The translations under genes were made by a program, and so were the position numbers. From NCBI GenBank assembly GCA_030765065.1, contig CM060977.1, forward strand, positions 161,767,052 through 161,831,051: DNA of 64,000 bases, written 5' to 3'. This stretch comes from Deroplatys truncata (taxonomy: Eukaryota > Arthropoda > Insecta > Mantodea > Mantidae). This document shows, piece after piece, positions 47,664 through 59,449 of this stretch; positions within the stretch are counted from its first letter, which is position 1; every line of letters begins with the position of its first letter. The notes under the pieces were generated by a model. The model ran no database searches. It was given only the letters and a program-made list of their open reading frames with translations, and was not told the DNA's origin.

Positions 47664-48415
47664 ATCTGTTATATTCACATGACTTTCTCTACTCACCATC
47701 GTTTATTTTTACATAGCTTCTACAAGCTATTTACGAAAGATTATTGTTCTGTTTACTTCATGTTAATTGAGATAAATCTTTGTAGAAGTAGTTTTATTGC
47801 ACCTTTCATTTTAGATAGGGGGAATATAGGAAACGGAATCGATAGTCGGATGTTTAATAGTGTATCGCTATAAGCTGGTTTGATATTCCAGTCTTTTGCA
47901 TCTCGAGAAACAACTGAATAGCGACAGCACTTTAAAATGACAAACTATCCATTCAAACCAATAGTAACGGATATGTTGGAAATGGCTCATGCCACAAATA
48001 GATTATTTGAAATAAATTATGTTTTAAGGTTTCTGTGTAGTAAGTTTTGGCCTATTATTATACAGCATTATTCCCGAACAAAGATGATTTCACAGGCTAT
48101 TCCCAGAAAATTCAAAATAACACATTTTATTTGCCATGTAAGTACCTTAAATGCATGGTATTGTAATCAAAATCGTTACAGCCATTTTTGAGAAAATAAA
48201 AATATAGAAAAAATGTTTAAGGGTAATTGGGATTGGGGAATTTTCTTGAAGTACCCTGTGTCACATCTTTGGAAGGTACTAAACTTAAATACCAAGTTTG
48301 ATATTTATCGGACTTTTCGCTATAAAGTTACGCTGTTCAAGGACATAGACCTTTTTCTGAGAAAAAAAATACTTTTTTGCACTCAGGGATTTGATACTAC
48401 ACGTTTAGCAGTTCA
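47664..48415 (-). mobile_element. Old R1 copy, minus
   Basis: It starts TCTGTTATATTCACATGACTTTC after the A-run of the previous fragment and keeps the R1 order to tttgcactcagggatttgatac. The 5' end is eroded. Confidence 0.75.
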
Positions 48416-48419
48416 TACT

Positions 48420-48955
48420 TAACGTGAGATACGACACATTTTGGTTCTGTGCTTCGCTTTTGTTAATACAGTGTCACATTGTTTATGGAATTTCATTACG
48501 AAGTAGTCTGAGCATATATCACTCCTGGTGGTACTATTACGTGGAAATACCATCAAGCAAAGACTAATATAGGCAGCCGTGCTGAAGATTTTCCGCTCTC
48601 AGATCAGCTCCTGCCTCATAAACATTCCACAAAGGCAGGCTTTGTGAAGGAGTGCTATCTTTAGCAATAATCTGCATCAAAAGATCAAGAAATGGAACAA
48701 ACCAGAAACAGATGTGTGTATGCGAATCTAAAGATATCCTCATCTTATGGAGCGATATTAACATGAAGCATTATAACACCAAAAAGGTTAGAAGCAAACA
48801 TTTAAAAGTAAAGTAAAAAGTAAGCAAAACTAGCACATTAATTTTTTTTCCAAAGCATTTCTTTTGTCTTTGATTTTCACAATTCGATTTTATTTATTGT
48901 TTATCTATGTTCACTCTCAGTTTTTAAAAAAATGTAGCGCTAAAAAAGAAAAACA
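48420..48955. other. Intron sequence, no feature recognised
   Basis: Unassigned. Confidence 0.4.
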
Positions 48956-48961
48956 AAAAAA

Positions 48962-49784
48962 TTCTCATGTGTTACGCTCAAATGACTTTCTCTACTCTTG
49001 TGCAAACTATTTTTGCAAACTCTTATTCTCCATATGCTTCATGTTAATCGAGATGTTAATCTTATTGCTAATTTTCTTGTAGATGCAAGGGGAATTAGGC
49101 TTTAATCGATAGTCAAATATTTTAAGAGCTGGTTGCTATGTGGAGTATTCCATTCTCTTTGCATTACCTGGACAAAAAAAATGAATAACGAATTCCCATT
49201 TGAGAAAAAGTACAAGTATTGGAAAATTTAAGGGAATAGCAAGCAATATCTCGAAAATGGTTCACTCAACAAAAAAACCTATGACATAAATTATGTATTT
49301 TAAAGCGATCTACATTTTTTGTGTAGTAAAATTTTGTCTATCTCTTATGGTTTACCAGTTATGCAAAAGTCCTTCACAATGAAGATTACTTTTGGAGACA
49401 TTCCCTGAAAATTCAAGATATACATTTTATTTGTCATGAGAGTATCTTAAGTATGATATTTTAATCAAAATCGTTAGTGGCATTTTTGAGAAAATTAAAA
49501 TTTTCGAAAAATGTTCCATGTAAAGGGTAATCTGGAGTGGGGGATTTTCTTGAAAACCTTCGTGTCGCATCTCTGGAAGATACTGAATCTAAATACCAAG
49601 TTTGGTGTTTATCCGACTGTTCGTTTCTGAGTTATGCTGTTCAGACACACACGGACATGTTTTCAAAAATGCTTTTTTTTGGATTCAGGGGATCTCAAAA
49701 CATATATTTCCGGTGAAATCTCGGTATCGAATTTTTGGGTGGAATACAATACTTCCCCTACTTACTACACGTAGTAGAGAAAGT
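48962..49784 (-). mobile_element. R1 repeat, full copy (823 bp)
   Basis: It starts TTCTCATGTGTTACGCTCAAATG after A-rich sequence and ends GTAGTAGAGAAAGT before AAAAA. Confidence 0.93.
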
Positions 49785-50027
49785 AAAAATGTAAAAGTGG
49801 AAGAAAGAAGGAAGGGGAGAGGAAGGCCAAGAAACTGCTAATTTACTTATAAAATGAATTTGAGTTTTAATTTTTCCAAAAATGCTTTAATTTTTCTCCC
49901 CCAACCGTTTAAGGAACGTTGATTGGCGGTTTAAAAATCGAAATACCTGAAAAAATGGCCGCTCTATTTCATTTCCTGTTTTCTCGCGTTAAAATGTCCA
50001 GCGTTTGACATTTTCTGGGTACAGTGA

Positions 50028-50205
50028 ACGCCTCTTTGGTCCTGTGGTTGGCATTCTAGCCTTCAAACGCAGAGATCCCGGGTTCGATTCCCTGCTGGAA
50101 GACGGGGATTTGTTCTATGGCTAAGATTATTCCTATCCTCCCTAGAGTCTGGAGGTACGATTGGAATGTGAATAGGTTTGCATGACTTAATATATGAGCA
50201 TATAA
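50028..50205 (+). mobile_element. SINE-B copy 1 (tRNA-derived)
   Basis: A tRNA-like head (TTTGGTCCTGTGGTTGGCATTC, then B box GGTTCGATTCC at about 50080) is followed by a body with ggctaagattattcctatcctccctagag. It is shared with 61549-61710. Confidence 0.75.
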
Positions 50206-51020
50206 AGATAAAACAAGAAGAAACACTGATAAACGTTGTGGAGTAATTGACTTGAAATGTATTTCATACCAGCTTAACCAGCAGCTCTGTTCGCATTACT
50301 GCATTAGTTGGGAAGATTCTCCTCTCCCTCCCTGTCCTCTTTATGCAAACTATTTGCCATGCGGTGTTTTGAAAACTGGTAATAAAAGGGCGTCTGCTTG
50401 TTAATAAACACTAAAATAAACTAAAAGTTAACAGTGGGTATATAAAAATGTAGCTCTTCCTTATGCTTGCAATACGATTGGAACTATATTGTTTCTCGGT
50501 GTGTTTAAAACGGTTTATGTGCAACGGAAGTCCATCTTGGTGTGTCCTCCGTCAATTTAAGAGGTCCCGAGTTCGACCTACTTTGGGGTCAATTCCCTGG
50601 GCCCTTCTGGGGTGTCCCCATATCCTCGGAAGACGAATGTGGCGTGGCTAAGCTCCTTGGACCGTGGACTTATTTAAGCATCATTTCATCTATTTCATTC
50701 ACTCTACGTCTAATTACATTAGTCTGCATTTTCAAACTTTTTGTCAGATTATTTCTTAAAAGTAGGTGTTCTTCAATCAAGTTTTTATGTGATTCCAGAG
50801 ATAACTTACTTTTTTCTATCACGTCAGGTTTTTACACAAAATAATAAGTAATGTTTTGACAATTTTACTAATGAGCGTAGAAAAGTATTCAAATACCATT
50901 TCACACAAGGTAAGTTTTTATTCAAGAAACATTTTAAGAATACTCTCAAAAACTCCCATAATTTATTTCATGACTACATTTTAACAAAACAAGAAGTCAA
51001 AGTGTTTCATTTAATTTTTT
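50205..51020. other. Intron sequence with a tRNA-like fragment
   Basis: Between about 50520 and 50660 a stretch with GAGGTCCCGAGTTCGACC (B-box-like) and a relatively GC-rich body is probably another SINE remnant. The rest is unassigned. Confidence 0.4.
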
Positions 51021-51025
51021 TCAAA

Positions 51026-51661
51026 CTTTCTCTTCTTTGACTTCCTTGCAGATCCTTGAAGATGACTGTCCCTCCTCAACATCCAACAGTAGTCGGCCAT
51101 CATAGTTTCATTCCATCTCCCCTGGTACCTCCTCTCCATTTCCTTAAGATCTTGGTGAAAACGTTCACCCTACTCTTCACTATAATGCACCAGATTTTCT
51201 GGAAGGTAGTCGATATGTGAATGCAGAAAATGCACCTTTACACTCATGTTACAGCCCATCTTCTTGAAATTTTCCAACATTGTTTCGACAATGGCCTTGT
51301 AATTAGGATCTTTGTTATTGCCTAAGAAGTTTTCAGTAACTGATCGGAAGGCGGTCCATGCTTCTATTTCTCTCTTATTCATTGTCTTTTCAAAATCTTC
51401 ATCCTTCATCAATTTCTTTATTTGAGGACCAACAAAAATTCCAGCCTTTAATTTGTCTTGTGTAATGAAGGGAAATTTCTTGGAAAGGTACTTGAAGCAG
51501 GGTCCATCCTGTGGTAGAGCCCTTACAAATTGCTGCATCAAGCCCAATTTTATGTGTAGTGGCGGAAGCAATATCTTTATATCTCTATATTTTTGAAGTA
51601 AAATTGTGAAAAAACTGTATTTGATAGAAAAAAAAACTAAAAGCAGTTCTGAAATCAGCAT
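51026..51661 (-). pseudogene. Transposon-type ORF relic (LLPPLHIKLGL family)
   Basis: A 163-codon open minus-strand frame has ILLPPLHIKLGLMQQFV, KAGIFVGPQIKKLM, NFLGNNKDPNYKAIVE and MSVKVHFLHSHIDYLPENL. A stop then separates it from GERFHQDLKEMERRYQGRWNE and MMADYCWMLRRD in the same frame, ending near 51026. I recognise this as a protein family scattered in many copies through arthropod genomes, presumably mobile-element derived, but do not know its transposon class. The N-terminal part is missing and one stop breaks it. Among the better conserved old proteins here. Confidence 0.7.
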
Positions 51662-51669
51662 AAAAAGTG

Positions 51670-52290
51670 AGCCAGAATCACTTATTAGTTTTCAGTCATC
51701 CGATATCATGCAGACCAGTGTAATTATCTACCCGGATAAAGGACGGTGAAACTGACACAAACAAAAGGAAAATATTGTATAACTTCTTAATTATGTGTTT
51801 GACTTATCGAACTTCTGTAAATAGCAAATTTATCAGAACAAATGCTTATGATCTTTGGTTATGTAACATTAAAAATAATTGAATAAGCGAAATATTTCGA
51901 TATGTTTTATGCTCCAATAGAATCCCGTTAGGGGAAAGTAATTAAGATGTCGTATAACTTATTTTCTAAGAGTAGCGCTCTTGTTGGTTATGTAATATAC
52001 TAAGTTTTATAATAACATCTTTCTGTCTCTCCCAGCTTCCTCCTCCCCGCAAAATTTAAAAATGTGTATTTAGTTTTTATTTATTTGTTTCAAGGTAGCC
52101 CATTATACATTACTTATCCAAAATCCGAAACTATCAGAAAATGGTTGACTAATATTTTATTATAGGCATGTTTAGTTAGATGTTCTAAATTAGCAAACAA
52201 TAAAAAATGAAAATTTAAGAAGAGAGACATTTGTATGCCTTAAATGCTCATTTGTGGAATATGAAATGGATAAAAACAAAGTATGTGCTG
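51670..52290. other. Intron sequence, no feature recognised
   Basis: Unassigned AT-rich sequence. Confidence 0.4.
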
Positions 52291-52392
52291 CAATTACGAG
52301 GTGATACTGAAAATTTTTGGAATGCGATGTTTCTAAAAACAAATGCAATTAGTTTACATTTGACAGCTACTTTCTAATGTTTTGCGATTTGT

Positions 52393-54148
52393 TTGTTCGA
52401 TGAAGATCGGCTTAGAAATGCATTTGGCGAAGAAGCCCCATGTAAGGCAGCAATTTATAATTGGTTCAGCGTTAGTGATGAATTTCGTAAAGGATGTCCA
52501 AGAACTGCTGTTACTGATGAAAATATTGCCGCTTTTCGAGCAATGCTTGAAGATCGACGGACATCTTATGAATTTATTCGGGCGATATTGGTATGAGTGA
52601 AATCCAAAACATTTTACATAAACAGTTGAACGTGAGAAAACTTTGTTGTCAATGGATTCCACAAACTGACTCTCGATCAAATACAACGCATTAATTTGTG
52701 CAGAAGAACTCCGGAACATTTCAAGGCGGACTTCAAATTTGGTTTGGAATATCGTTACTGATGATGAATCTTGGATTTATTGTTATGATACTGAAAAGAA
52801 AAGTCAGTCGGCTCAATGGCCTTTCAAACAGAACCTAAAGCTTACAGAAGTCCGGCGAATGCGCAGTGCTGGTAGGAAGATAGTTGCTAGCTTTTTACTT
52901 TCTCTGCTACGTATAGTAAGTAGGGGAAGTATTGCATTCCACCCAAAAATTTGATACCGAGATTCCACCGGAAATATATGTTTTGGGATCTCCTGAATCC
53001 AAAAAAAAGTATTTTTGGAAACATGTGCGTGTGCGTCTGTGAACAACATAACTCAGAAACGAACAGTCGGATAAACACCAAACTTGGTATTTAGGTTCAG
53101 TATCTTCCAGAGATGCGACACGAAGGTTTTCAAGAAAATTCCCCCACCCCAGATTACCCTTTACATGGAGCATTTTTCGAAAATTTTAATTTTCTCAGAA
53201 ATGGCTCTAACGATTTTGATTAAAATATCATACGTTTAAGATATTTTCATGACAAATGAAATGTATATCTCGAATTTTCTGGGAATGTCTCCAAAAGTAT
53301 TCTTCATTGTGAACGACTTTTGCATAACTGGTAAACCATAAGAGATAGACAAAATTTTACTACACAAAAAATGTAGATCGCGTTAAAATACACAATTTGT
53401 GTCGTAACATTTTTTTGTTGTTGAGTGAACCATTTTCGAGATATTGCGTGCTATTCCCTTAAATTTTCCAATACTTATACTTTTTCTCAAATTCGTTATT
53501 CTTTTTTTTTTTGTCCTGGTAATGCAAAGAGAATGGAATGCTCCAATAGTAACCAGCTCTTAAAATATTTGACTATCACTTAAAGCCTAGCAATTCCCCT
53601 TGCATCTACAAGAAAATTAGCAATAAGATTAACATCTCGATTAACATGAAGCATATGGAGAATAAGCGTTTGTAAAAATAGTTTGTACAAGAGTAGAGAA
53701 AGTCATGTGAGTGTAACACATCAGATTTTTTCTAAAACTGCCATATGGCTACTATAGCATTAGATACGTACCGTTACTGCTGATTGATACACAAATGTGT
53801 ATTCACCGCAAATTTTTGAAAAAGTTAGTGAAAAACGACCAAAAGGAAAAATAATGTTATGTCATTACAACACACCGTCGCATACAGCATGAGTATCTGG
53901 ATGCCCTGAAGGTCAGCACCATGGACCCTCCCCCATACAGTCCTGACATAACACTTTGGGAGTTCTTTTTCTTTCCAAAAATTAATGATAAAATGCGTTC
54001 GATCACTTTTTCATCAGATGAAGCAGTGGAACAATATAAAAATCTGCTTTTTGAAGTGCCTCAGGAAGAGTGGCATCATTGCTTTAAGGACTGGTTTCAT
54101 CGAATGCAAAAATCTATTGCTGTTAAAGAGGAATATTTTGAAAAATAA
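52393..54148 (+). pseudogene. mariner transposase pseudogene (second lineage)
   Basis: The first part reads FGEEAPCKAAIYNWF, then GCPRTAVTDENIAAFRAMLED, and in other frames LGMSEIQNILHKQLNV and WNIVTDDESWIYCYD (first catalytic Asp present). The R1 insertion follows VASF at 52892. The second part resumes after 53731 and ends PPYSPDITLWEFFFFPKI (third catalytic region) and FHRMQKSIAVKEEYFEK. Frameshifts and the insert make it inactive. Confidence 0.88.
52897..53725 (+). mobile_element. R1 repeat, full copy inside mariner (829 bp)
   Basis: The transposase frame on both sides defines the ends: ...gctagcTTTTT|ACTTTCTCTGC and CATCAGA|TTTTTTctaaaact. This is the cleanest evidence for the R1 boundaries. 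Confidence 0.96.
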
Positions 54149-54220
54149 TAAAATAATTTAAGTTTTTTTAAAACTAATCTTTGTCTGATTTTCTAAAAAT
54201 TTTCAGTGTCCCCTGGTTTT

Positions 54221-55185
54221 AGTTATTTTATCTGAAATAAGCAAATAGAGCACAGAAGTCGTACTTGATTTTAGGTGCAATTTTAACGCACTTAAAAATA
54301 TTTAGTCAAAGGCAACTTTTTTAAAACATCGAATAACCTAAGATAACTTGAACTTAGACCATATAGCTAATTTGGTATATTAGTTAAGTAATTATATGGT
54401 ATACATTGCAAGCATTTTGGATGAGATTTGAGCAGGATAAAAATAGCTTTCCCTAATGAGAGCTCAGTATTATCAGAACTATGGAATAAATTTCCTCTTG
54501 TTTCGCATATTCCAAAGGACACGCACAGCGCAAGCAAATGTTCTCTGCTACAGTTTCAAAGTTTGTTAATTGCGAGGAAAGCGTGCACTTAAATGTTTGT
54601 TTTGAGGAAATGAATGCGTGTGTAGAACAGCAGATGTATGCGCCATTTCCGAAAATAATTCTGCTGAGCAACTGAAAGACGCAAATGTTTGTACTGCGAA
54701 ATAGTACTATATATAGAAGAACATCTGGCTTTCAAATGTGGCGCATTGTTTATTTTCTACGATTTAATTCTTAATACACCCAGAACCCTTAGTATATTGC
54801 AAGGCTGTTCAGCTTATCTTTAGAATTGTGAGGTAATTGCGCTGTTTGTATTAAATGAACACCTCATGCACGTGCATATCGATTTTAGCCTTTTATGAGT
54901 GTTTAATTAGTACCGAGAACACATGTATTTATTTCAAAATTCAGAGCGTTTTGAGTAATTTCACAATTCAAATCACATGGGTAGGCAAAATTAGATTTGG
55001 CATTAGTGACCTTATTCGTAGTCATTGCGCAAATGCTTAAGTCGAAAAACTTCTCCCCCTTCACCAACAGTGAAACAGTATTGTCATATTTCGCGATAAA
55101 ATGTGACATATTTTCCTCAAATCCTGGGGAGAAATAGTTATTGGTTCGCGTAACACGTTTTATAGTTAACCGATTTTTACGTCCT
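54221..55185. other. Intron sequence, no feature recognised
   Basis: Unassigned. Confidence 0.4.
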
Positions 55186-55189
55186 GTAC

Positions 55190-55735
55190 TACAAACCAGC
55201 TGCGCGGTGTTTTTCCTGTCCGCGTCCTCGGCGCTCGTTGCCGTCTGACGCTATCACAGAAAGGCGCGGATGAAACCGTACGACACTTTTAAAGCTACTT
55301 TTAAGGGCTTTACTTACCAACTTTGTGAAAGGAAATGCTGAAACTGGCCACCGTCGTTGTCCATACATTTTTGGCACCTCTTTAGGAAACTATCCATCAC
55401 TCACCGTAGTTCCCGTTGAGAAATGCTGGCAATTTTGTTTTAATTCTTCCAGGGTGTGTGGGTTTGTCTTGTACACTTTGTTTTAAGTTACCCCAGAGAT
55501 AGGAATCGCAGGGGGTTAGGTCGGGGAACCGAGGGGGCCACAAATCTCTACTAATAATTCTGTCCTCAAACACACTTTCATAAATTTGTTAAGCAAAGCC
55601 TTCAAAAGTAGTTTTAAAAATGTTGTATGGTTTCATCCGCGCCTTTCTTTGATAGCGGAAGACGGCAATAAGCACCTAGGACGCGGTCAGGAAAAATACC
55701 GCGCAGCCGGTTCATAGTCTTTTGGCTTCCCCTGT
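55190..55735 (-). mobile_element. mariner-like element with long (~140-bp) inverted repeats
   Basis: Segment 55190-55335 is the inverse of 55573-55715 (shared gcgcctttct, gacgcgg.caggaaaaa, ccgcgcag). Between them the minus strand encodes the end of a DDE domain (DLTPCD.YLWGNLK) and MDNDGGQFQHF-like sequence in broken frames. It is related to the fragment at 21751-22076. GC content is higher than the flanks. Confidence 0.75.
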
Positions 55736-55739
55736 ACTA

Positions 55740-56325
55740 AGGTAATGACAAACAGAGAGGCCCCCGAAACCGGGGCAGAACACCGCACTTCGGCCATCCA
55801 ACTCCTTGTGCTTCTACCGCGACCCCTGGGAGGTAGGGAGGAATGAGAAGAGAGACCCGAAGGGTTACCAGATCTGGATGGCGACGGGCGCAAGCATCAC
55901 GGGGTCCCTAATGTTTCCAGATTTAAGTCTCCAACGCCGCCCGAGCCCATCCATAGGCCCCGGGCCTCCGGGGGTCCTCGAAGGAGCGCCTGCCCGAAAG
56001 CACCCAGAGGCAGGTACCCAACCGAGAAGTTCCTGGACGACGCCAGGAAGAAGAAAACTCCACAGAGCACGTAGCCACCGTTCAGCTGCATCCGCCGAAC
56101 ACCATTGCCTGTCTTACATCCCCGAAGCAGATGATAAGGAAGGCGATGGTACAGGAAATGAGGGCAGGAGAGTCGTGGTAGAAGATGAACCACCCCAACA
56201 TTCTCCTACCGACCCGGGGAAACCACGAAAAACCCATGAGTCAGAATGGGCCGTTCCCCTGCGTTCGAACTCGGGACCTCCCGAATGCGAGTCGCAGTTG
56301 TTACCACGGCACCACCTCCCTCCGT
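55740..56325 (-). mobile_element. SINE-C copy with a long GC-rich body
   Basis: The minus-strand head has B box GAGTTCGAACGC (near 56265) and the GGTTTTTCGTGGTTTCCC segment (56216-56233) shared with 32.8 kb. The 590-bp body is markedly GC-rich and gives long open frames on both strands that have no protein-family resemblance. It directly abuts the mariner-like element. Confidence 0.65.
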
Positions 56326-56329
56326 AGCT

Positions 56330-56445
56330 GCAGTAAATAAAGGAACTATTGCATTCCACCCAACAATTCGATACCGAAATTTCAACGGAAATACACGTTT
56401 TGAGGCTACCTGATTAAATTAAAAATAATTTTTTTTATAAAAGGG

Positions 56446-56490
<45 letters not shown>

Positions 56491-57100
56491 GAACAACATA
56501 ACTCAAAAAGAAAAAGTTAAACATCTTCCAAGGATGTACATGAAGATTTTCAAGAAAAATCCCCCCACTTCAAACTACCCTTGATATGGAACATTTTTCG
56601 TTATTTTCTCAAAAATTTCTCTAATGGTTTTGTTAAAAAAGATACATAATTGCGTGGCAAATAAAATGTATCTATATCTTGAATTTTCTGGGAACAGCCT
56701 TATTTTTGAATGACTTTTGTACAATTGGTAAACTGTAAGAGACAAAAACTGCACACAAAAAATGTAGGTCTCGTTAAAAAACACAATTTCTGTCAAATAA
56801 AGCTTTTTTTTGTGGCGTTAAATGCTTCCGAGATATTCTGTTATTAGTTTGAAATATTAAATGCTTATAATTTTCTCTAGTAGTAAATATGTATTTCCTT
56901 TTTCTCTCATGGTCTAGCGCAAAGAGTAAGCCATCACATTGTGATTTATTTTTTAAAAATTTGACTATCACCTTAGCCTGCTGTATCCATCTTCCTACCT
57001 ACAACGAAATGAGTATTGAAAGTTTATCCCTCTTAGCTAGAAGTAGCTAAGCTTTTATAAGAAGTTTATAGAAGAGTAGAGAAAGTCATATGAGTGTATC
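56330..57100 (+). mobile_element. Old R1 copy with (CT)n core
   Basis: R1 order from attgcattccacccaacaattcgatacc to gagtagagaaagtcatatgagtg. The core microsatellite is (CT)n at 56450-56484. Confidence 0.85.
56450..56484. repeat. (CT)n microsatellite
   Basis: About 17 units in an R1 core. Confidence 0.95.
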
Positions 57101-57253
57101 ATGCTTTCTTTTGCCCCGAGTTCCCTTTCACATAGTATGATAAACTATAACGCAGAATTGGGGCAAAAAGCGCTGTCTCTTTGCTCTCAACAATAAGATC
57201 TATTGTTAGCCGACGGTTACATTGGAGTTCGTTAATTGCATTGTTTCATTTTT

Positions 57254-58127
57254 ACTTTCTCTACTACCTATAGTAAGTAGGGGAAGTATTGTATTACACC
57301 CAAAAATTCGATACCGAGATTTCACCGGAAATACATGTTTTGAGGCCCCCTGAATCCAAAAAAAAGCATGTTTGGAAACATGTCCGTGTGTGTGTGTCTG
57401 TGAACAGCATAACTCGGATAAACACCAAACTTGGTATTTAGGTTCAGAATCTTCCAGAGATGCGACACAAAGGTTTGCAAGTAAATCCCCCCAACCCAGA
57501 TTACCCTTTACATGGAACATTTTTCTAAAATTTTAATTTTCACAAAAATGGCTCTAACGATTTTGATTAAAATATCATATATTTAAGATATTTTTATGAC
57601 AAATAAAATGTATATCTTGAATTTTCTGGGAATGTCTCCAAAAGTGTTCTTTATTGTGAACGACATTTGCATAACTGGTAAACCATAAGAGATAGACAAC
57701 GTTTTACTACACAAAAAATGTAGATCGCGTTAAAATACACAATTTATGTCATGTACATTTTTTTTGTTGAGTGAACCATTTTCGAGATATTGCTTGTTAT
57801 TCCCTTCAATTTTTCAATACTTATTTTCTCAAATGGGAATTCGTTATTCATTTTTTTGTCTTGGATATGCAAAGAGTATTAATCTGTGGGAAAGGGAATT
57901 GTGCTGCACCTAGCAACCAGCTATTAAGAGATATGTATGTGCTTAAAGGCTACTGTATTTCTATATTGCCCTTGTAAATATATATTCCCCTTACATCTAC
58001 TAGAAAATTAGCAATAAGATAGTCTGCAAATGTTTATCGCGATTAACATGAAGTAGATGGAGAATAAGCGTTTGTATAAATAGTTTGTACAAGAGTAGAG
58101 AAAGTCATGTGAGTGCAACACATCAGA
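57254..58127 (+). mobile_element. R1 repeat, long subfamily (874 bp)
   Basis: Both ends and flanking T-runs (57249-57253, 58128-58133) are present. It carries the long-subfamily block (ctgtgggaaagggaattgtgc). Confidence 0.95.
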
Positions 58128-58394
58128 TTTTTTAACTGCATACGGCACCACAGGCGGTGGACACTGATAATATACGAAATGAAATGATAATTGGGAAAGG
58201 AAATTTGGAAAGGCAATATTCCAGGCCTGGATTTAGGATACTTCGCCTGTTTGCCTGTTATGAAGAACACCTCAGGCAGTGAGGACAGTCCTGATGGGAT
58301 TTTAAACGCCGCGGACCTCTCCTTCACGAGTCCGTGTCTCTACGATCTCAACTACACGCATCAGTATCCACCTTTCTTGCGCATAGCTTGCTGT

Positions 58395-58760
58395 TAGATG
58401 ACCTCAGTTGCGTGTGTCATTAGTTTTCTGGTACTGATTTAAACGGAAGGTGGACCTGTGATCGTGTGATTACTGCGCTATGGATACATTCACATACCAG
58501 GTGACCTTAGTTGCATAGTTGCTTTCTTGTACCATCTGCTTGGGTAAGTTGTTGATCGAAGTTGTTCTTAGTTGCGTAGTCGCCTTCCTGCGTTGTTTAT
58601 TTCATTTCTCTTATTCTTCGAGCGGAATTTTAGGTCGTGGTGTTCAATATTCGATTCGGTGTTTACTTGACGACTGAGGGAAGCCACGAAAACTACCCAG
58701 GCAGTCTGCAATCTCCACCTCTCGAATGCAAGACACAGATGGCCTGAGCCATCTTGTTCG
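58395..58760 (-). mobile_element. SINE-C-related repeat, copy 1 of a local pair
   Basis: It contains three spaced copies of a CTTAGTTGCGTAGTCGC-like motif (near 58402, 58505, 58566), then gagggaagccacgaaaac and a degenerate tRNA-like head (ctctcgaatgcaag). A related copy lies at 59450-59800. Confidence 0.55.
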
Positions 58761-59076
58761 GTTTTGAGATCATATGCATGAAAGAACTACTGGTATATTT
58801 ATTGATAATGTTTGAAACCTGTTCGGTCTTTTTCTTTCTTTCTTTATTTCTTTCGTGTTGAACTTTCATTCCAAATTATGTAGCCTGATAGGCCTACACC
58901 TCCTAAGTTTTGTGGAAATGTGTAATGTTTCGCCTCTCTGTGGATTACCAGAGCGTAACAACCTGTAATCAGCAATACATTTGATATGCAACGTTTATAC
59001 CCATTACAAATTCATAGGTATCACTCATATTACACTGTTCATACAAGTGATCCTTAAGTATGATAAACATTGGCAT

Positions 59077-59329
59077 TAAAATTAAATTGAGTTTTATTTA
59101 TGGACGCTCTTTAACTGCTGTGGTTCTTAACGTCCCATTCTATATTGGGCGTGAAAGACCGGTAATTTCGCTCAGAGGCCTCTTTATCAGCCTTGAGGTT
59201 CTTTTACGTGCCGTAAATCTACGACACGGGACCACCGGTTTTACTTCCCTTCCGAAGGAAGCCGGGTTTGAACCCGCGACCTTGGGAACTAGAGGCTAGC
59301 ACGGTACCACTAGTCCACGGAGGACGACA
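59077..59329 (-). mobile_element. SINE-A copy 3 (internal deletion)
   Basis: Flanked by AAACATTGGCAT on both sides (59065-59076, 59330-59341). It lacks about 40 bp present in copies 1 and 2 between the ccgaaggaagcc segment and the B box (GGTTTGAACCCGC as read on plus). Confidence 0.92.
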
Positions 59330-59449
59330 AAACATTGGCATAAAAAGGATGTCAAATTAGGCATTATGGATTATTTTTTCTTTGTTTGCTTCACCATCTA
59401 GGTCATGACGTTCTGTAAATTCTTTGAAACGTATGATTCATTGTGCGGC

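Larger units (their letters stand above)
52297..54219 (+). mobile_element. Second mariner element, split by R1
   Basis: Imperfect inverted ends share ACTGAAAATTTTT, with TA at 52295-52296 and 54220-54221. Without the R1 insert (52897-53725) it is about 1.1 kb, so it was already internally shortened. It is a different mariner lineage from 16807-18120. Confidence 0.82.

Noticed and set aside
52907-53173. Recurring 70-95-codon ORF (GNLGWG.FLENLRVASLEDTEPKYQV...) in many R1 copies
   Set aside because: Two overlapping frames are open in different copies, the frame crosses the variable microsatellite, and similarity is equally high outside the frame. It is repeat sequence, not a conserved protein.
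55806-56327. 173-codon plus-strand ORF
   Set aside because: It lies in the GC-rich SINE-C body, with no family resemblance; open frames on both strands are expected at this GC content.
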